DNA of 64,000 nucleotides from Desulfovibrio fairfieldensis. Its GTDB lineage: Bacteria; Desulfobacterota; Desulfovibrionia; Desulfovibrionales; Desulfovibrionaceae. The position numbers were made by a program, and so were the translations under genes. The notes below the pieces were generated by a model. That model did no database searches, had not been told where the DNA came from, and saw nothing but the letters and a program-made list of their open reading frames with translations. Every line of letters starts with the position of its first letter. The first letter of the stretch is position 1. Shown here one piece after another: positions 15,439 through 25,133 of this stretch. The DNA lies in contig NZ_CP014229.1 in assembly GCF_001553605.1 (NCBI RefSeq), positions 2,694,501 through 2,758,500 of the forward strand, read 5' to 3'.

Positions 15439-17850
15439 GTGGTCTGGGGCTGGCTGCGGGCCAATCCCATGCTCTACGCCGGACTCTGCGTGTTTCTGAC
15501 CGGCATCGCTTTTGCCCTGGGCTATCTGGTCCGGCACGGCTACGTCAGTCTGGAAGTCCGCCTGGCTCTGGTAGGTCTGGCCGGTCTGGGCATGCAGGTT
15601 CTGGGCTGGCGGCTGCGCCGCCGCAACGCCCTTTACGGCCTGGGTCTCATGGGCGGCGGCGCGGTGGTGCTCTACTTCGTGCTGTTCACGGCCGCCCGCC
15701 TGGAACTGCTCTCCCCCCTGGCCGCCCTCGGGATGATGGTCGCTCTGGTTCTGGGCGTTGCCGTGCTGGCTCTGGCCGCCGACGCCGAGGTGCTGGCCGC
15801 GCTTTCCGCCGTGGGCGGCTTTCTGGCCCCGGTGCTGCTCTCCACGGGCAGCGCCGATTATCTCGGCCTGTTCGGTTATTACGCGGTACTGTGTCTGGGC
15901 AATGCCTTCCTGCTCCGCTTCAGGGCCTGGGACATCCCGGCGCTGATCTCCTTTGCCGCAGTCTACGGCATCGGCGGGCTTTGGGGCGGACGCTCCTATG
16001 AAGCCCGGATGTTCTTTCCTGTTGAACTCTTTCTGCTGTTCTTCTTCGTCCTGTTCAGCTTCATGCAGCTGCAACTGGCCGCGCACGCCGACGCCATGGA
16101 TGCCCGCACGGCCGGGCGCGCGGGCGCGGCCCGGCGCTATCTGCACGCCTCCCTGCTGTTCGGCCTGCCCTTGCTGACGTTCAGCTACCAGTATTATCTG
16201 GTGCGGCCCTATCCCTACATGGCGGCCTTCAGCGCGCTGGGCATGGCCGCCTGGCACATAGGCCTGGGCTGGCGGCTGCGCCGCCGCGACGGAGCGGCCC
16301 GGCGCCTGACCCGCGAAGCGCTGCTGGTGCTGGGTCTGGGCTTCTCCGCTCTGGCCGTGCCCCTGGCTCTGGATCTGAGCTGGACCACCTGCACCTGGGC
16401 CTTGCAGGGCCTGGGCCTGATCTGGCTGGGCCTGCGGCAGAAGCGCCCCCTGCTGCGTTTTCTGGGTTATGCGCTGCAATTGCTGGCGGCGACAACCTTC
16501 ATGGATCTCTTTTCCCTGCGTGAACTGATCTCCCTGCCCGGCGGCCTGCTGGACAACCGCATGGCCTGCGGCTTGGTCATGACCTTGGCGGCCCTGCTGC
16601 TGGTACATTTCTGCTCGCGGCACCGGAACGTCCTGGGTCGGCAGGAACGCGAAATGCTGCTGCCCTGGCAGACCTGGGCCATGATCTGGTGGCTGGGCAC
16701 CGGCCTGAACATACTCTCCGGTTTCCTCGACGTTCAGGAACAGCTTTTCGCCAATGCCGCTCTGGTCTTCACGGTCCTGAGCTGCGTGCTCTGGGTCCGC
16801 ATCGGGACGCGCCTGAGCTGGCGGGCATTTGCCGCCGCCGGGCATCTGCTGCTTCCGGCCCTGCTGCTCTCGCAATGGCGTTTTCTGCCGGACCTTGCGC
16901 TCCTGCCGTTTCTGCCCCTGCGCCCCCCGCCCGCGGTCTCCCCTCTGGCCTGGAGCCACGGCGGCCTTGCGGCCCTGCCCCTGGCCTGGGCCTCCTTTGT
17001 CTTCTGCCTCCGCTCCATGCCCTGGCCCAGTAGTGGCGACCGTTACCGGAAAATCGTGGCAAACGCCGTCCTGCTTTCCGTGCCGGGCCTGCTGCTTCCG
17101 GCCGCGAACCACGACCTGGGCCGCCTGCCGCTGCTCGGCCCGGCCTGGAGCCTCCTGCTTCTGACCATTCTGGCGGCCGCCTTTCTTTTCCTGCTCCGCC
17201 GGGGCTCCCGCCTGCCGGTTCTGTCCGGCCCGGCCGATCCGGTCCGCTGGAGCGGCCTTGTCCTGAGCCTTGTCCTGGTCTGCTGGTTTTGCCTCTTCTG
17301 CGCCCTGCCCGGCGCGGCAGCGCCGCTTCCGTACATTCCCCTGCTGGGCCCCCTGGACATGGCCCAGAGTCTCTGCCTGCTGGCCTGCCTGTACTGGCTG
17401 CGCGGCATGCGGCATACGGGCTTCCCGCCCGAACGCCTGTACCGCGGGCTGCTCGCGGGTTTCGGCGCGGGCGCTTTCGCGCTCTGCACGGTCGTCGCGG
17501 CCAGGGCCGTTTCCTGGTACGCATACTGCCCCTACACGGCGGCGGCCCTGGTCCGTTCGCCCGTGTTCCAGGCCGTGCTGTCCGTGCTCTGGGGCAGCAT
17601 CGCCCTGGGTCTGGTGCTCACGGCCTCGCGCGTCTTCCGGCAACGGAAACTCTGGTTCGCCGGGGCGGCCCTGCTGGGCCTGACCCTCTGCAAACTGCTG
17701 CTCTTTGATCTGGCCGACCACCAGACCGTTTACCGGATTATTTCCTTCCTTTTCCTGGGGCTGCTGATGCTGGGCATGGGCTATTTCTGCCCTCTGCCTC
17801 CCAAGCGGCGGGAAGAAGCCTCCGAACAGAACTCCAGCCCAGCGCCGTAA
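15439..17850 (+). CDS. DUF2339 multi-spanning membrane protein (main body)
   Basis: About 803 residues with some twenty or more hydrophobic helices and almost no soluble loops, matching DUF2339. The body begins VVWGWLRANPMLYAGLCVFLTGIAFALGYL, equivalent to the family's first conserved helix after the linker, and ends with a short basic tail. The GTG at 15439 has no ribosome site, which together with the upstream in-frame Pro-rich extension back to 15196 argues that translation normally enters from the 14927 start. Family function is unknown; a cell-envelope role is usually assumed. It is followed 10 bases later by a DUF3999 gene, a known partner arrangement. Confidence 0.8.
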   Translation: MVWGWLRANPMLYAGLCVFLTGIAFALGYLVRHGYVSLEVRLALVGLAGLGMQVLGWRLRRRNALYGLGLMGGGAVVLYFVLFTAARLELLSPLAALGMMVALVLGVAVLALAADAEVLAALSAVGGFLAPVLLSTGSADYLGLFGYYAVLCLGNAFLLRFRAWDIPALISFAAVYGIGGLWGGRSYEARMFFPVELFLLFFFVLFSFMQLQLAAHADAMDARTAGRAGAARRYLHASLLFGLPLLTFSYQYYLVRPYPYMAAFSALGMAAWHIGLGWRLRRRDGAARRLTREALLVLGLGFSALAVPLALDLSWTTCTWALQGLGLIWLGLRQKRPLLRFLGYALQLLAATTFMDLFSLRELISLPGGLLDNRMACGLVMTLAALLLVHFCSRHRNVLGRQEREMLLPWQTWAMIWWLGTGLNILSGFLDVQEQLFANAALVFTVLSCVLWVRIGTRLSWRAFAAAGHLLLPALLLSQWRFLPDLALLPFLPLRPPPAVSPLAWSHGGLAALPLAWASFVFCLRSMPWPSSGDRYRKIVANAVLLSVPGLLLPAANHDLGRLPLLGPAWSLLLLTILAAAFLFLLRRGSRLPVLSGPADPVRWSGLVLSLVLVCWFCLFCALPGAAAPLPYIPLLGPLDMAQSLCLLACLYWLRGMRHTGFPPERLYRGLLAGFGAGAFALCTVVAARAVSWYAYCPYTAAALVRSPVFQAVLSVLWGSIALGLVLTASRVFRQRKLWFAGAALLGLTLCKLLLFDLADHQTVYRIISFLFLGLLMLGMGYFCPLPPKRREEASEQNSSPAP

Positions 17851-17860
17851 AGGAGCCGCC

Positions 17861-19342
17861 ATGTCCTCCAGCCGCCGACCTTCCTTCTTCCACTTGTCCA
17901 CATGGCTTCCGCTCCCGGCTCTGGCCCTGGCCGCGCTGCTGGCGGCCCTGCCCGCCCATGCAGCCACGAGGGAGCAGGAATTGACGCCACGGGATTTCAG
18001 CACCCTGATTCCCATTGAAACCAGGGGCAACGCCCCGGTCTACCGGCTTGATCTGCCCTTTTTGGTCTATGAGCGTTCCCGCCTGTCGCCCCTGCGCGAT
18101 GTGCGTGTTTTCAACAGGTTGGGGCAGGCCGAAGCCATCTGCATCAACGCCGTCGAATCCCTGCCGGAACCGGCGCGGGAACACGCATTCCCCTGCTTCA
18201 GCCTAAGGGTGCGCGTCAGCCCGGATGGCGTCGCCCTGCTGCGCGACGGCCGGGACGCGCCCGCATCCGGGCCGGGACGCGACAAAAACGAAGAATACGA
18301 AACCCGTGGCCTGCTGGTGGATTTCGACCAGAAGCGCCCGCGCTTCGATCGCGTGCGGCTGGTGCCGGGGGAAACGCTTTCCAACAGTGCGGCGGGACCG
18401 GACGGCCAGCGCGGCTCCATGCTCAGCACCCGACTCTATGTCAGCCGGGATCTGCAACACTGGTCTCTGGCGGCGCGTCCCTCCCTGGGCCGCCTGCGCG
18501 TGGATGGGCAGAGCCTGGAAATGCTGGAGCTGCCCGTCGGGGAGCTTGATCAACGTTACATGCTGCTTGTGCCCGCCGCCGGGAGCGAACTTTTTCCGGT
18601 GCGGGAACTCCTCGCGCGCGAGAAAGCCAAAAATGCGACGCCGGTCCAGAGCGTCCGCCTGCACGGCCGCAAGGACGACAAGGCCGGGGGCTTCGGCTAC
18701 ACGGTTCCGCGCGGCCTGCCCGTGCTCAGCCTGGAGCCTGAGCTGGACTCGGACAATGTTCTGCTGCGCGGCCGCATTCTGACCCCGGCTCTGCTTGAGA
18801 GACGCAACGCGCGGCATCAGGTCGCCCGGCGGCAGAATGAAACGGAACTGGTCTGGGAAGAACGCGCGCCTCTTTTTTACTACCGGCTGGGCGGCAACGG
18901 CCGGGACCTCCGGCACAGCGACCCGGTTCCGTTCGACCGGAACTGGCTGGGACCGGAGAACAACGCCCCCCTGCTGCGTGACGCGCCGTTCACCCTGCTG
19001 TTGCGCCTGCGGGGCGACAGGGCGGAAGCCCCGGCCTTGCTGGTGCGCTGGGCGCGCCAGCAACTCTATTTCATGGCCGGAGGGCCCGGGCCCTACATCC
19101 TGGCCGTGGGCAGTCTCAAGACGGAGGAAGCCGCCGATACGCGGGACGCCGCCCTGCGCGAACTGCCCGTGCAGGCCGCGCCCGCAAGGCTGGAAATGGA
19201 CAAGCTGCATGCGCAGACGCCGCCCACGGCTTATGCCGAAACCTCCGGCGGCCAGCGCCTGCTGCTCTGGGGCGTGCTGTTGCTCGGAGCCGCCTGCATG
19301 GCCTTCATGGCCGTGCAGTTGCTGCGCAAGCCCAAGGAATGA
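17861..19342 (+). CDS. DUF3999 family exported protein
   Basis: 493 residues. A signal peptide (1-35, ending PAHA) precedes the family start TPRDFSTLIPIETRGNAPVYRLDLP. Beta-rich domains follow, and a single C-terminal membrane helix (LLLWGVLLLGAACMAFMAVQ) with a basic tail. So a periplasmic domain is anchored at its C-terminus. Start ATG has AAGGAGCCGCC. It follows the DUF2339 gene by 10 bases, and these two families commonly sit side by side, suggesting one envelope complex of unknown job. Confidence 0.85.
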   Translation: MSSSRRPSFFHLSTWLPLPALALAALLAALPAHAATREQELTPRDFSTLIPIETRGNAPVYRLDLPFLVYERSRLSPLRDVRVFNRLGQAEAICINAVESLPEPAREHAFPCFSLRVRVSPDGVALLRDGRDAPASGPGRDKNEEYETRGLLVDFDQKRPRFDRVRLVPGETLSNSAAGPDGQRGSMLSTRLYVSRDLQHWSLAARPSLGRLRVDGQSLEMLELPVGELDQRYMLLVPAAGSELFPVRELLAREKAKNATPVQSVRLHGRKDDKAGGFGYTVPRGLPVLSLEPELDSDNVLLRGRILTPALLERRNARHQVARRQNETELVWEERAPLFYYRLGGNGRDLRHSDPVPFDRNWLGPENNAPLLRDAPFTLLLRLRGDRAEAPALLVRWARQQLYFMAGGPGPYILAVGSLKTEEAADTRDAALRELPVQAAPARLEMDKLHAQTPPTAYAETSGGQRLLLWGVLLLGAACMAFMAVQLLRKPKE

Positions 19343-19357
19343 AGGAGTCCGCAACGC

Positions 19358-20044
19358 ATGGGATGCCCAGGCCTTCGGAAAAAAACAGCCCTCCGGCTGA
19401 CGGCTGTAGCGCTGTGCATCCTGCTGTCGGCGGCCGGGACGGCAGCCTTCCGGCTCTATGAACTCTGGTGTGATCTGCCCGATGTGAACGCGCTCTTGGA
19501 ACAGGCCGCAGTCAGACGCGAAGCGATGCCGCGCACGCTGTCTCTGGCCTTTCTGGCATTGGAAGATACGGCCTTCCTCCGGCGCGAGAATGGAGAAAAC
19601 AGCCCTATCGTCCGCCATCTCGCCAGATGGCTGCTGCGCTCCGGAGAAAAAGATGCCGACTACCTTCTGAAGCGAAGTCTGCTGGCCTGAAAACTGGAGT
19701 ATAATCTATCTCGGGACGATATCCTTACCCTCTATCTGAATCATATCTATCTGGGCGGCCATTCTGTCGGCGTAAATTCTGCGGCCCGGTTCTATTTCGG
19801 CATAAACACCGCCGCGCTCAGCACGGGGCAGTGTGCCCTGCTGGCTGGTCTGGCACGCTGCCCCGCCTCCTGCAGCCCTTTACGCCATCCGGGCCGGGCC
19901 AAAACTCGCCAAATGGCGGTACTGGATGCTCTGCGCCGCCTGGGCTGGATTACGTCCCCCGAATACGCTCGAGCCGCAACCGAGCCCATGACGCATTCGG
20001 CCTCCCCAATCGAAGGATGGCCGACAGCCGAAAGGCCGGAATAA
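19358..20044 (+). pseudogene. Decayed GT51 transglycosylase (PBP1A-like) relic with in-frame stop
   Basis: A reading frame with its own ribosome site (GAAGGAGTCCGCAACGC) and membrane anchor starts at 19358. It shows the GT51 motif remnant LAFLALEDTAFLRREN, where PBP1A next door has AFLAAEDDSFYRH. It then lacks the GGSTITQQLIKQ block and hits TGA at 19688. The same frame continues past the TGA with KLEYNLSRDDILTLYLNHIY and ARFYFGIN, matching PBP1A (RLEKDLSKDEILTIYLNQIY), to a TAA at 20044. The TGA falls where homologues have Trp or Arg. The transpeptidase half is absent. It looks like a dead tandem duplicate, or a very shortened anchored protein of 110 residues. Confidence 0.8.
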
Positions 20045-20172
20045 GACCGGCAATTCCGGTCCGTATTTTGTAATTTATCCTTACGGCAACATTCCCCCCG
20101 CAGCTGTCCCGTTCCAGCCGGATTTCCCCACCCGCCCTTTACGCCAAGGCAAAAAAACGGTACTGCCCTGCC

Positions 20173-22611
20173 ATGAAGATCAGATTCTCCTGGAAAAAGC
20201 TCACCCTCTGGCTGGTGGGCATCTTTTTAGTCTGCGGTCTGGCGGGCGGCGGCAGCGCGGCCCTGCTCCTGTACTGGGCTTCCCGCGATCTGCCCAACAT
20301 CACCCGCATCGCCGACTACAACCCGCCGCAGGCCACCACGGTGCTGGCCCGCGACGGTTCGGTGCTGGGCACCCTCTACCATGAAAAACGCTTCGTCATC
20401 GGCCTCAAGGACATGTCACGCTTTCTGCCCATGGCCTTCCTGGCCGCCGAGGACGACTCCTTCTACCGCCACATGGGCGTGGACCCGGTGGCCATCGCGC
20501 GCGCGGCCATCAATAACTTCCGCAAAGGCCGCGCGGGCGAGGGCGGCAGCACCATCACCCAGCAGCTCATCAAGCAACTGCTGCTGACCTCCGAGCGCAG
20601 CTACACGCGCAAGATGAAGGAAGCCATCCTGGCCTACCGCCTGGAAAAGGATCTCTCCAAGGACGAGATCCTGACCATCTACCTGAATCAGATCTACCTG
20701 GGCGAGCACGCCTACGGCGTGGAAGCCGCCGCGCGCACCTATTTCGGCAAGCACGCTTCGGACATCACCCTGGCCGAAAGCGCGGTCATCGCCGGTCTGC
20801 CCAAGGCCCCCAGCAGTTACAATCCCTTTCGCCATCCCGAGGCCGCCAAGGGCCGCCAGATGTACGTACTGGGCCGCCTGCGCGACCTGAAATGGATCAC
20901 CCCCCAAGAATACGAACAGGCCGCGGCCGAGCCCCTGGTCTACTGGAGCATGCCCGAAGGCCAGGGCGGGGCCGCCCTCTGGTATCTGGAGGAGGCCCGC
21001 CGCCTGCTCATCGAATTTTTCACCGAGCATAACCTCAAGGCCCTGGGAGTGGACACCCGCAAGTACGGCGAGGACTATGTCTATGAAGCGGGCCTTACCG
21101 TGCGCACGGCCATGGTGCCCGCCCAGCAGGCTGCCGCGGGCCAGGCCCTGCGGCGCGGCCTGGAGGAACTGGACAAGCGCCAGGGCTGGCGCGGCCCCCT
21201 GGAACAGCTGGATGCCGAAAAGCAGCACGCCTTTCTGGAAGCCAGCTCCTTTACGCCCCTGGATCTGGCGGGCGAGTCCTGGGTCAAGGCCGTGGTCACC
21301 GCCGTGGACGCCAAGGAAGCCCGCGTGAACCTGGGCAAGGGCTATACCGGCGTCATCCCGGTGGCCAACATGTCCTGGGCGCGCAAGCCCAATCCCAAAG
21401 TGGCGGGCATCTACGCCCCGGCAATCAAGGACGCCAAGCTGGTGCTCAGCCCCGGCGACCTGATCTGGGTTTCCGCCGCGCCGCGCAAAACCACCGTAAC
21501 CAACGCCAAGGGCCGCAAGGAACAACAGACCGTGCCCTTTGACGCCGCCGAGGTCAAAAAGAACGCGCCCGTTCCCCTGCTGTTACAGCAGGAACCGGCC
21601 GTACAGGGGGCTCTGGCCTCCCTGGAGCCGCAGAGCGGCGACGTGGTGGCCCTGATCGGCGGCTTCCAGTTCGGCGACAGCCATTTCAACCGCGCCACCC
21701 AGGCCCGCCGACAGCCCGGTTCCAGCTTCAAGCCCGTGGTTTATTCCACAGCCATGGATTTCGGATTCACGCCGTCTTCCATCGTGCTGGACGCGCCTTT
21801 CGTCTACGTGAACCCCTACACCAACGAGGTCTGGCGACCCTCCAACTACGAGCACAACTACAAGGGCGAGCTGCCCCTGCATCAGGCCCTGGCCCTGTCG
21901 CGCAATACCAGCACCGTGCGCGTGGCCCAGCAAGTGGGCATCGCCAATGTGATTCAGCGGGCCAAGGCTCTGGGCCTGGAGCCCAGCTTTCCGCAGGAGC
22001 TTTCCGTGAGCCTGGGCGCGGTGGCCGTGTCCCCGCTCAACCTGACCCAGGCCTACGCGGCCTTTGCCAACCAGGGCCTGGGCGTGCGCCCCCGGATCAT
22101 CACCTCCATCACGGACGCCCAGGGCCGCGAACTTTACCGCCAGGACGAGGAACACTGGCAGGCCGTCAGCCCCCAGAACGCCTATATCATGGCGACGCTG
22201 CTCAAAAACGTGGTCAATGCCGGCACCGGCTCGCGCGCCAGAATCGAAGGCCGCTTCATCGCGGGCAAAACCGGCACCACCAATGACGAGCACGACGCAT
22301 GGTTCGTGGGCTTCACGCCCTACCTGGTCACCGGCGTCTATGTGGGCTACGACCAATTGCAGTCCCTGGGCCGCCTGGAACAGGGCGGCCGCACGGCCGC
22401 GCCCATCTTCCGCTATTACCGCAGTGTGGTGGAGGAGTTGTACGAACCCAAGGACTTCACCATGCCCGAGGGCATCGTCATGTCCGGCGGCTTCGCCTAC
22501 CGGGCGGACATGCCCCTGCAGGGAGCTTCGGCCACGGACGCCGGCGCCCAGGACGGCACGGTGGTGGACACCTCCGAAGGCGGCGAAGACCTGATGCGTC
22601 AGATGTTCTGA
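20173..22611 (+). CDS. mrcA: Penicillin-binding protein 1A (bifunctional peptidoglycan synthase)
   Basis: 812 residues. An N-terminal membrane anchor (10-33) is followed by the GT51 glycosyltransferase domain (50-230) with catalytic EDDSFYRH and GEGGSTITQQLIKQLLL. An OB-like insert comes next (about 370-470). The transpeptidase domain has all three motifs: SSFK in PGSSFKPV, SRN in LSRNTST, and KTGT in AGKTGTTND. The enzyme polymerises glycan strands and cross-links them in the periplasm. Length and order are typical of class A PBPs. The start has no strong ribosome site. It follows the GT51 relic by 128 bases. Confidence 0.95.
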   Translation: MKIRFSWKKLTLWLVGIFLVCGLAGGGSAALLLYWASRDLPNITRIADYNPPQATTVLARDGSVLGTLYHEKRFVIGLKDMSRFLPMAFLAAEDDSFYRHMGVDPVAIARAAINNFRKGRAGEGGSTITQQLIKQLLLTSERSYTRKMKEAILAYRLEKDLSKDEILTIYLNQIYLGEHAYGVEAAARTYFGKHASDITLAESAVIAGLPKAPSSYNPFRHPEAAKGRQMYVLGRLRDLKWITPQEYEQAAAEPLVYWSMPEGQGGAALWYLEEARRLLIEFFTEHNLKALGVDTRKYGEDYVYEAGLTVRTAMVPAQQAAAGQALRRGLEELDKRQGWRGPLEQLDAEKQHAFLEASSFTPLDLAGESWVKAVVTAVDAKEARVNLGKGYTGVIPVANMSWARKPNPKVAGIYAPAIKDAKLVLSPGDLIWVSAAPRKTTVTNAKGRKEQQTVPFDAAEVKKNAPVPLLLQQEPAVQGALASLEPQSGDVVALIGGFQFGDSHFNRATQARRQPGSSFKPVVYSTAMDFGFTPSSIVLDAPFVYVNPYTNEVWRPSNYEHNYKGELPLHQALALSRNTSTVRVAQQVGIANVIQRAKALGLEPSFPQELSVSLGAVAVSPLNLTQAYAAFANQGLGVRPRIITSITDAQGRELYRQDEEHWQAVSPQNAYIMATLLKNVVNAGTGSRARIEGRFIAGKTGTTNDEHDAWFVGFTPYLVTGVYVGYDQLQSLGRLEQGGRTAAPIFRYYRSVVEELYEPKDFTMPEGIVMSGGFAYRADMPLQGASATDAGAQDGTVVDTSEGGEDLMRQMF

Positions 22612-22648
22612 TACGCCGCTCTCAACGCATTTTTCCTGGAGAACGCGC

Positions 22649-23449
22649 ATGCCTCTTTTTTCCTGCCGCCGGGTTTGCATCCCGCTTCTGCTTTGCGCCT
22701 GCGCGCTGGCCGCTTTTTTCCTTCGGGAGCGCATCCTGCCCGCCGGGGCGGAAAAAGCCGCGCCTGCCGTGTTGCGCGTGGGCCTGGAAGACCATTATCC
22801 GCCCATGGCCTTCACGGATGCGCAGGGGAAGCACACCGGCTTTGACCGCGACATGGCCGAAGCCCTCTGCCGTCAGATCAACGCCCGTTGCGAGTTCGTC
22901 ATCGAACCGTTCGACGACCTGCTGCAAAAGATGATCAGTGGCGGGCTGGATGTGATGATCGCCGGGCTGGCCGCCCTGCCGGAGCGCAGACAATACATGG
23001 AGTTTACGGAACCGTATTACAGGTCCAGCACCATCTACATCGGGCGGCCCGGCCTGCCGGTCACCAAGGAGGGTTTGCGCGGCAAACGGCTCGGCGCGCA
23101 GACCGGTTCCATGCAACTGGATATTCTGAAGAAAGAATGGTCGGATGTGGCCACAGTGGTCGAAGCGCCGTTTGCGGACCTTTTCGGCATGCTAGCCAGG
23201 GGCGAGGTGGACGTGGTGCTGGCCGACGCCCTGGCCTGTTACGATTTCCTGAAAAGCCGGGCGGGAAAGGATTTCGGCATGGTGGGAGACCCTCTGCAAA
23301 TCAACGACGTGCTGAGCCTGGCCCGCATCGGCGTGCGCAAGGGCGACCGTGAGCTGACTGCGTCTCTGAACAAGGCCCTCATGACCATGCGCGTCAACGG
23401 CGAATACAACCACATCACCAGAAAATATTTCCCCTTCAACATTTATTGA
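22649..23449 (+). CDS. Periplasmic amino-acid-type solute-binding protein (SBP_bac_3)
   Basis: 266 residues. A signal/anchor segment (5-25) precedes the family-3 fold: VLRVGLEDHYPPMAF, GFDRDMAEALC, DVMIAGLAALPERRQYMEFTEPYY. The last contains the conserved sensor-type segment of polar amino-acid binding proteins. No ABC transporter genes are near. Instead its stop codon overlaps the start of a membrane diguanylate cyclase by four bases, so it probably serves as a ligand sensor feeding that protein rather than as a transport component. Start ATG has CTGGAGAACGCGC. Ligand unknown. Confidence 0.88.
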   Translation: MPLFSCRRVCIPLLLCACALAAFFLRERILPAGAEKAAPAVLRVGLEDHYPPMAFTDAQGKHTGFDRDMAEALCRQINARCEFVIEPFDDLLQKMISGGLDVMIAGLAALPERRQYMEFTEPYYRSSTIYIGRPGLPVTKEGLRGKRLGAQTGSMQLDILKKEWSDVATVVEAPFADLFGMLARGEVDVVLADALACYDFLKSRAGKDFGMVGDPLQINDVLSLARIGVRKGDRELTASLNKALMTMRVNGEYNHITRKYFPFNIY

Positions 23450-25080
23450 GCACTGTCGCGCAGCGCATGGATACCCGAGAAACAGCGGCGCCCCCGCCAC
23501 GGTCTCCCGACGGACGGGCCGAGAGGTTCCACCGGATCGGCATTTACCGTTTTATCGCCCTGGCGCTTCTGCCCACGGTCTGCCTTCTGGCCCTCGTCTA
23601 CTGGTATGTCGACGACAATCTCCAGGAAATCAAAACCGCCGCCGAAAGCACCAATCAGGTCCATCTGCCGGGCATTCTCAAGAATCAGCGCACCCTGATC
23701 AATATCGAGAGCCTGCGCCGCTACGTGGAAACGGTCTACAACGCCTCCGACGCCGAGATACGCCGGGATGCCCTGGTCAACGCGCTGGCGCTGGCCACGG
23801 AGTCGGTATTTGAGGCCAATTCCCGCTTTGTGGAATACGCAACCTCGGCCAAGTCCCTGCTGTACGCGCTGGATGCTGTGAAAAAACGCAGCGACCGCGC
23901 GCAAGAGGAACTGGCGCGAGCCGCGCGCCTTTTTGTCCAGACTGAGGCGCGCCTCGGCGTTTACGCCGGAGAGGACAGGCATGAGGCCATGCCCGCGGAG
24001 GATGATGCGCGCGTGTCGGAACGCGTGCTTGCCTATTGCGGAAAACTCCGCGCCGCGCCCGGAACCCTTCCGCGGGCGCTCGCCCAGTGCGTCACCCTGC
24101 GCGAAAGCCGCCAGGCTATGGAAAAGGCCCGGCAACGCCATTCCGATGCCGACACGGAGGCCCGTGAACTATGGAAACAGTTTGACCAGCTTTTACGGAA
24201 ACTGAGCGACCTCGCCTCGTCGAAGGAGGCGGAAGCAACCCACTGGGCCATGGAATACATCAGCAAATCGGCCCGGCGCACGCATTTCGTCTTTTACCTT
24301 TCGGGCGTGCTCATTGTCCTGATTTTCTGCGTCTTCATCCTGGTCCTGCACCGTTACATCCTCTCGCCCCTGACCCTGGCCTCGCGCTCTCTGCGGCGCA
24401 TCCGCGACGGCGGCCGCGTGGAAAATCTGCCGCCCGTGCGCGTACGCGAACTGCAGGACATGCTCAATATCTTGCCCGTGGTGAGCAGGCATGTTACGGA
24501 CCTTTCCGCCCGTTCCGGCCTGCTGGAGCAGGAAAAGGACAGGTTCAGAAATCTCAGCCTGGTGGACGGCCTGACCGGCGCGGGCAACCGCCGCCATTTC
24601 GACGCCTGCCTGGCCAGAAGCGGCCGGGACCGCCCGCTGGCCCTGCTCATGCTTGATGTGGACATGTTCAAACTCTATAATGACGCTTACGGGCATCTGG
24701 CGGGCGACAGCGCGCTCATAGCCGTTGCCCGGACCATGCTCGAAGAGCTGCGGGGTTCCGTGGACCAGGCCTTCCGCTACGGCGGCGAAGAATTCTGCGC
24801 GCTGTTGCCAGGCGTTTCCGCCGCCGAGGCGCTGGCCGTGGGGGAACGCTTGCGCAAGCGCATCCAGAACCTCCGGATCCCGCATCAAAGCTCGTCCGTG
24901 GCCCCGCATCTGACGGCCAGCATCGGCGTGGCTCTGCGCGAGGCGGGCAGCCCCATGAGCAATCAGGAGTTGACGGAATACGCGGACAAAGCCCTGTATC
25001 GGGCCAAAACCTCCGGCCGCAACCAAGTCTGTTTCTACAACCCCGCCGCATCTTCGCTTCCGGGCGAAACGGCGCTGTAA
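23446..25080 (+). CDS. Membrane diguanylate cyclase (GGDEF) coupled to a binding protein
   Basis: 544 residues from a TTG overlapping the upstream stop (alternative ATG at 23467). Two membrane helices (about 28-50 and 283-308) enclose a roughly 230-residue periplasmic helical domain. A linker leads to a GGDEF domain (370-530) with DGLTGAGNRRHFD, LDVDMFKLYNDAYGH and an active-site GGEEF. It should make cyclic di-GMP from GTP. An RxxD inhibition site is not obvious. Translational coupling to the solute-binding protein suggests that the periplasmic domain reads ligand-bound SBP. Confidence 0.9.
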   Translation: MSTVAQRMDTRETAAPPPRSPDGRAERFHRIGIYRFIALALLPTVCLLALVYWYVDDNLQEIKTAAESTNQVHLPGILKNQRTLINIESLRRYVETVYNASDAEIRRDALVNALALATESVFEANSRFVEYATSAKSLLYALDAVKKRSDRAQEELARAARLFVQTEARLGVYAGEDRHEAMPAEDDARVSERVLAYCGKLRAAPGTLPRALAQCVTLRESRQAMEKARQRHSDADTEARELWKQFDQLLRKLSDLASSKEAEATHWAMEYISKSARRTHFVFYLSGVLIVLIFCVFILVLHRYILSPLTLASRSLRRIRDGGRVENLPPVRVRELQDMLNILPVVSRHVTDLSARSGLLEQEKDRFRNLSLVDGLTGAGNRRHFDACLARSGRDRPLALLMLDVDMFKLYNDAYGHLAGDSALIAVARTMLEELRGSVDQAFRYGGEEFCALLPGVSAAEALAVGERLRKRIQNLRIPHQSSSVAPHLTASIGVALREAGSPMSNQELTEYADKALYRAKTSGRNQVCFYNPAASSLPGETAL

Positions 25081-25133
25081 CAGAACGTAACGGCCGGGCA
25101 TTGACGCACGGCTTTGCGACAGAAAGGAAAAGC

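Noticed and set aside
15433..18030. An 865-codon open frame on the minus strand over the DUF2339 gene, rich in Gln/Gly/Ala
   Set aside because: It is the antisense of a membrane-protein gene with strong GC third-position bias. It has no domain, ribosome site or protein-like composition, and the plus strand is clearly DUF2339.
19688..19690. The TGA in the GT51 relic read as selenocysteine
   Set aside because: The aligned position in homologues is Trp or Arg rather than Cys, the relic also has an internal deletion, and I saw no selenocysteine-type hairpin after the TGA.
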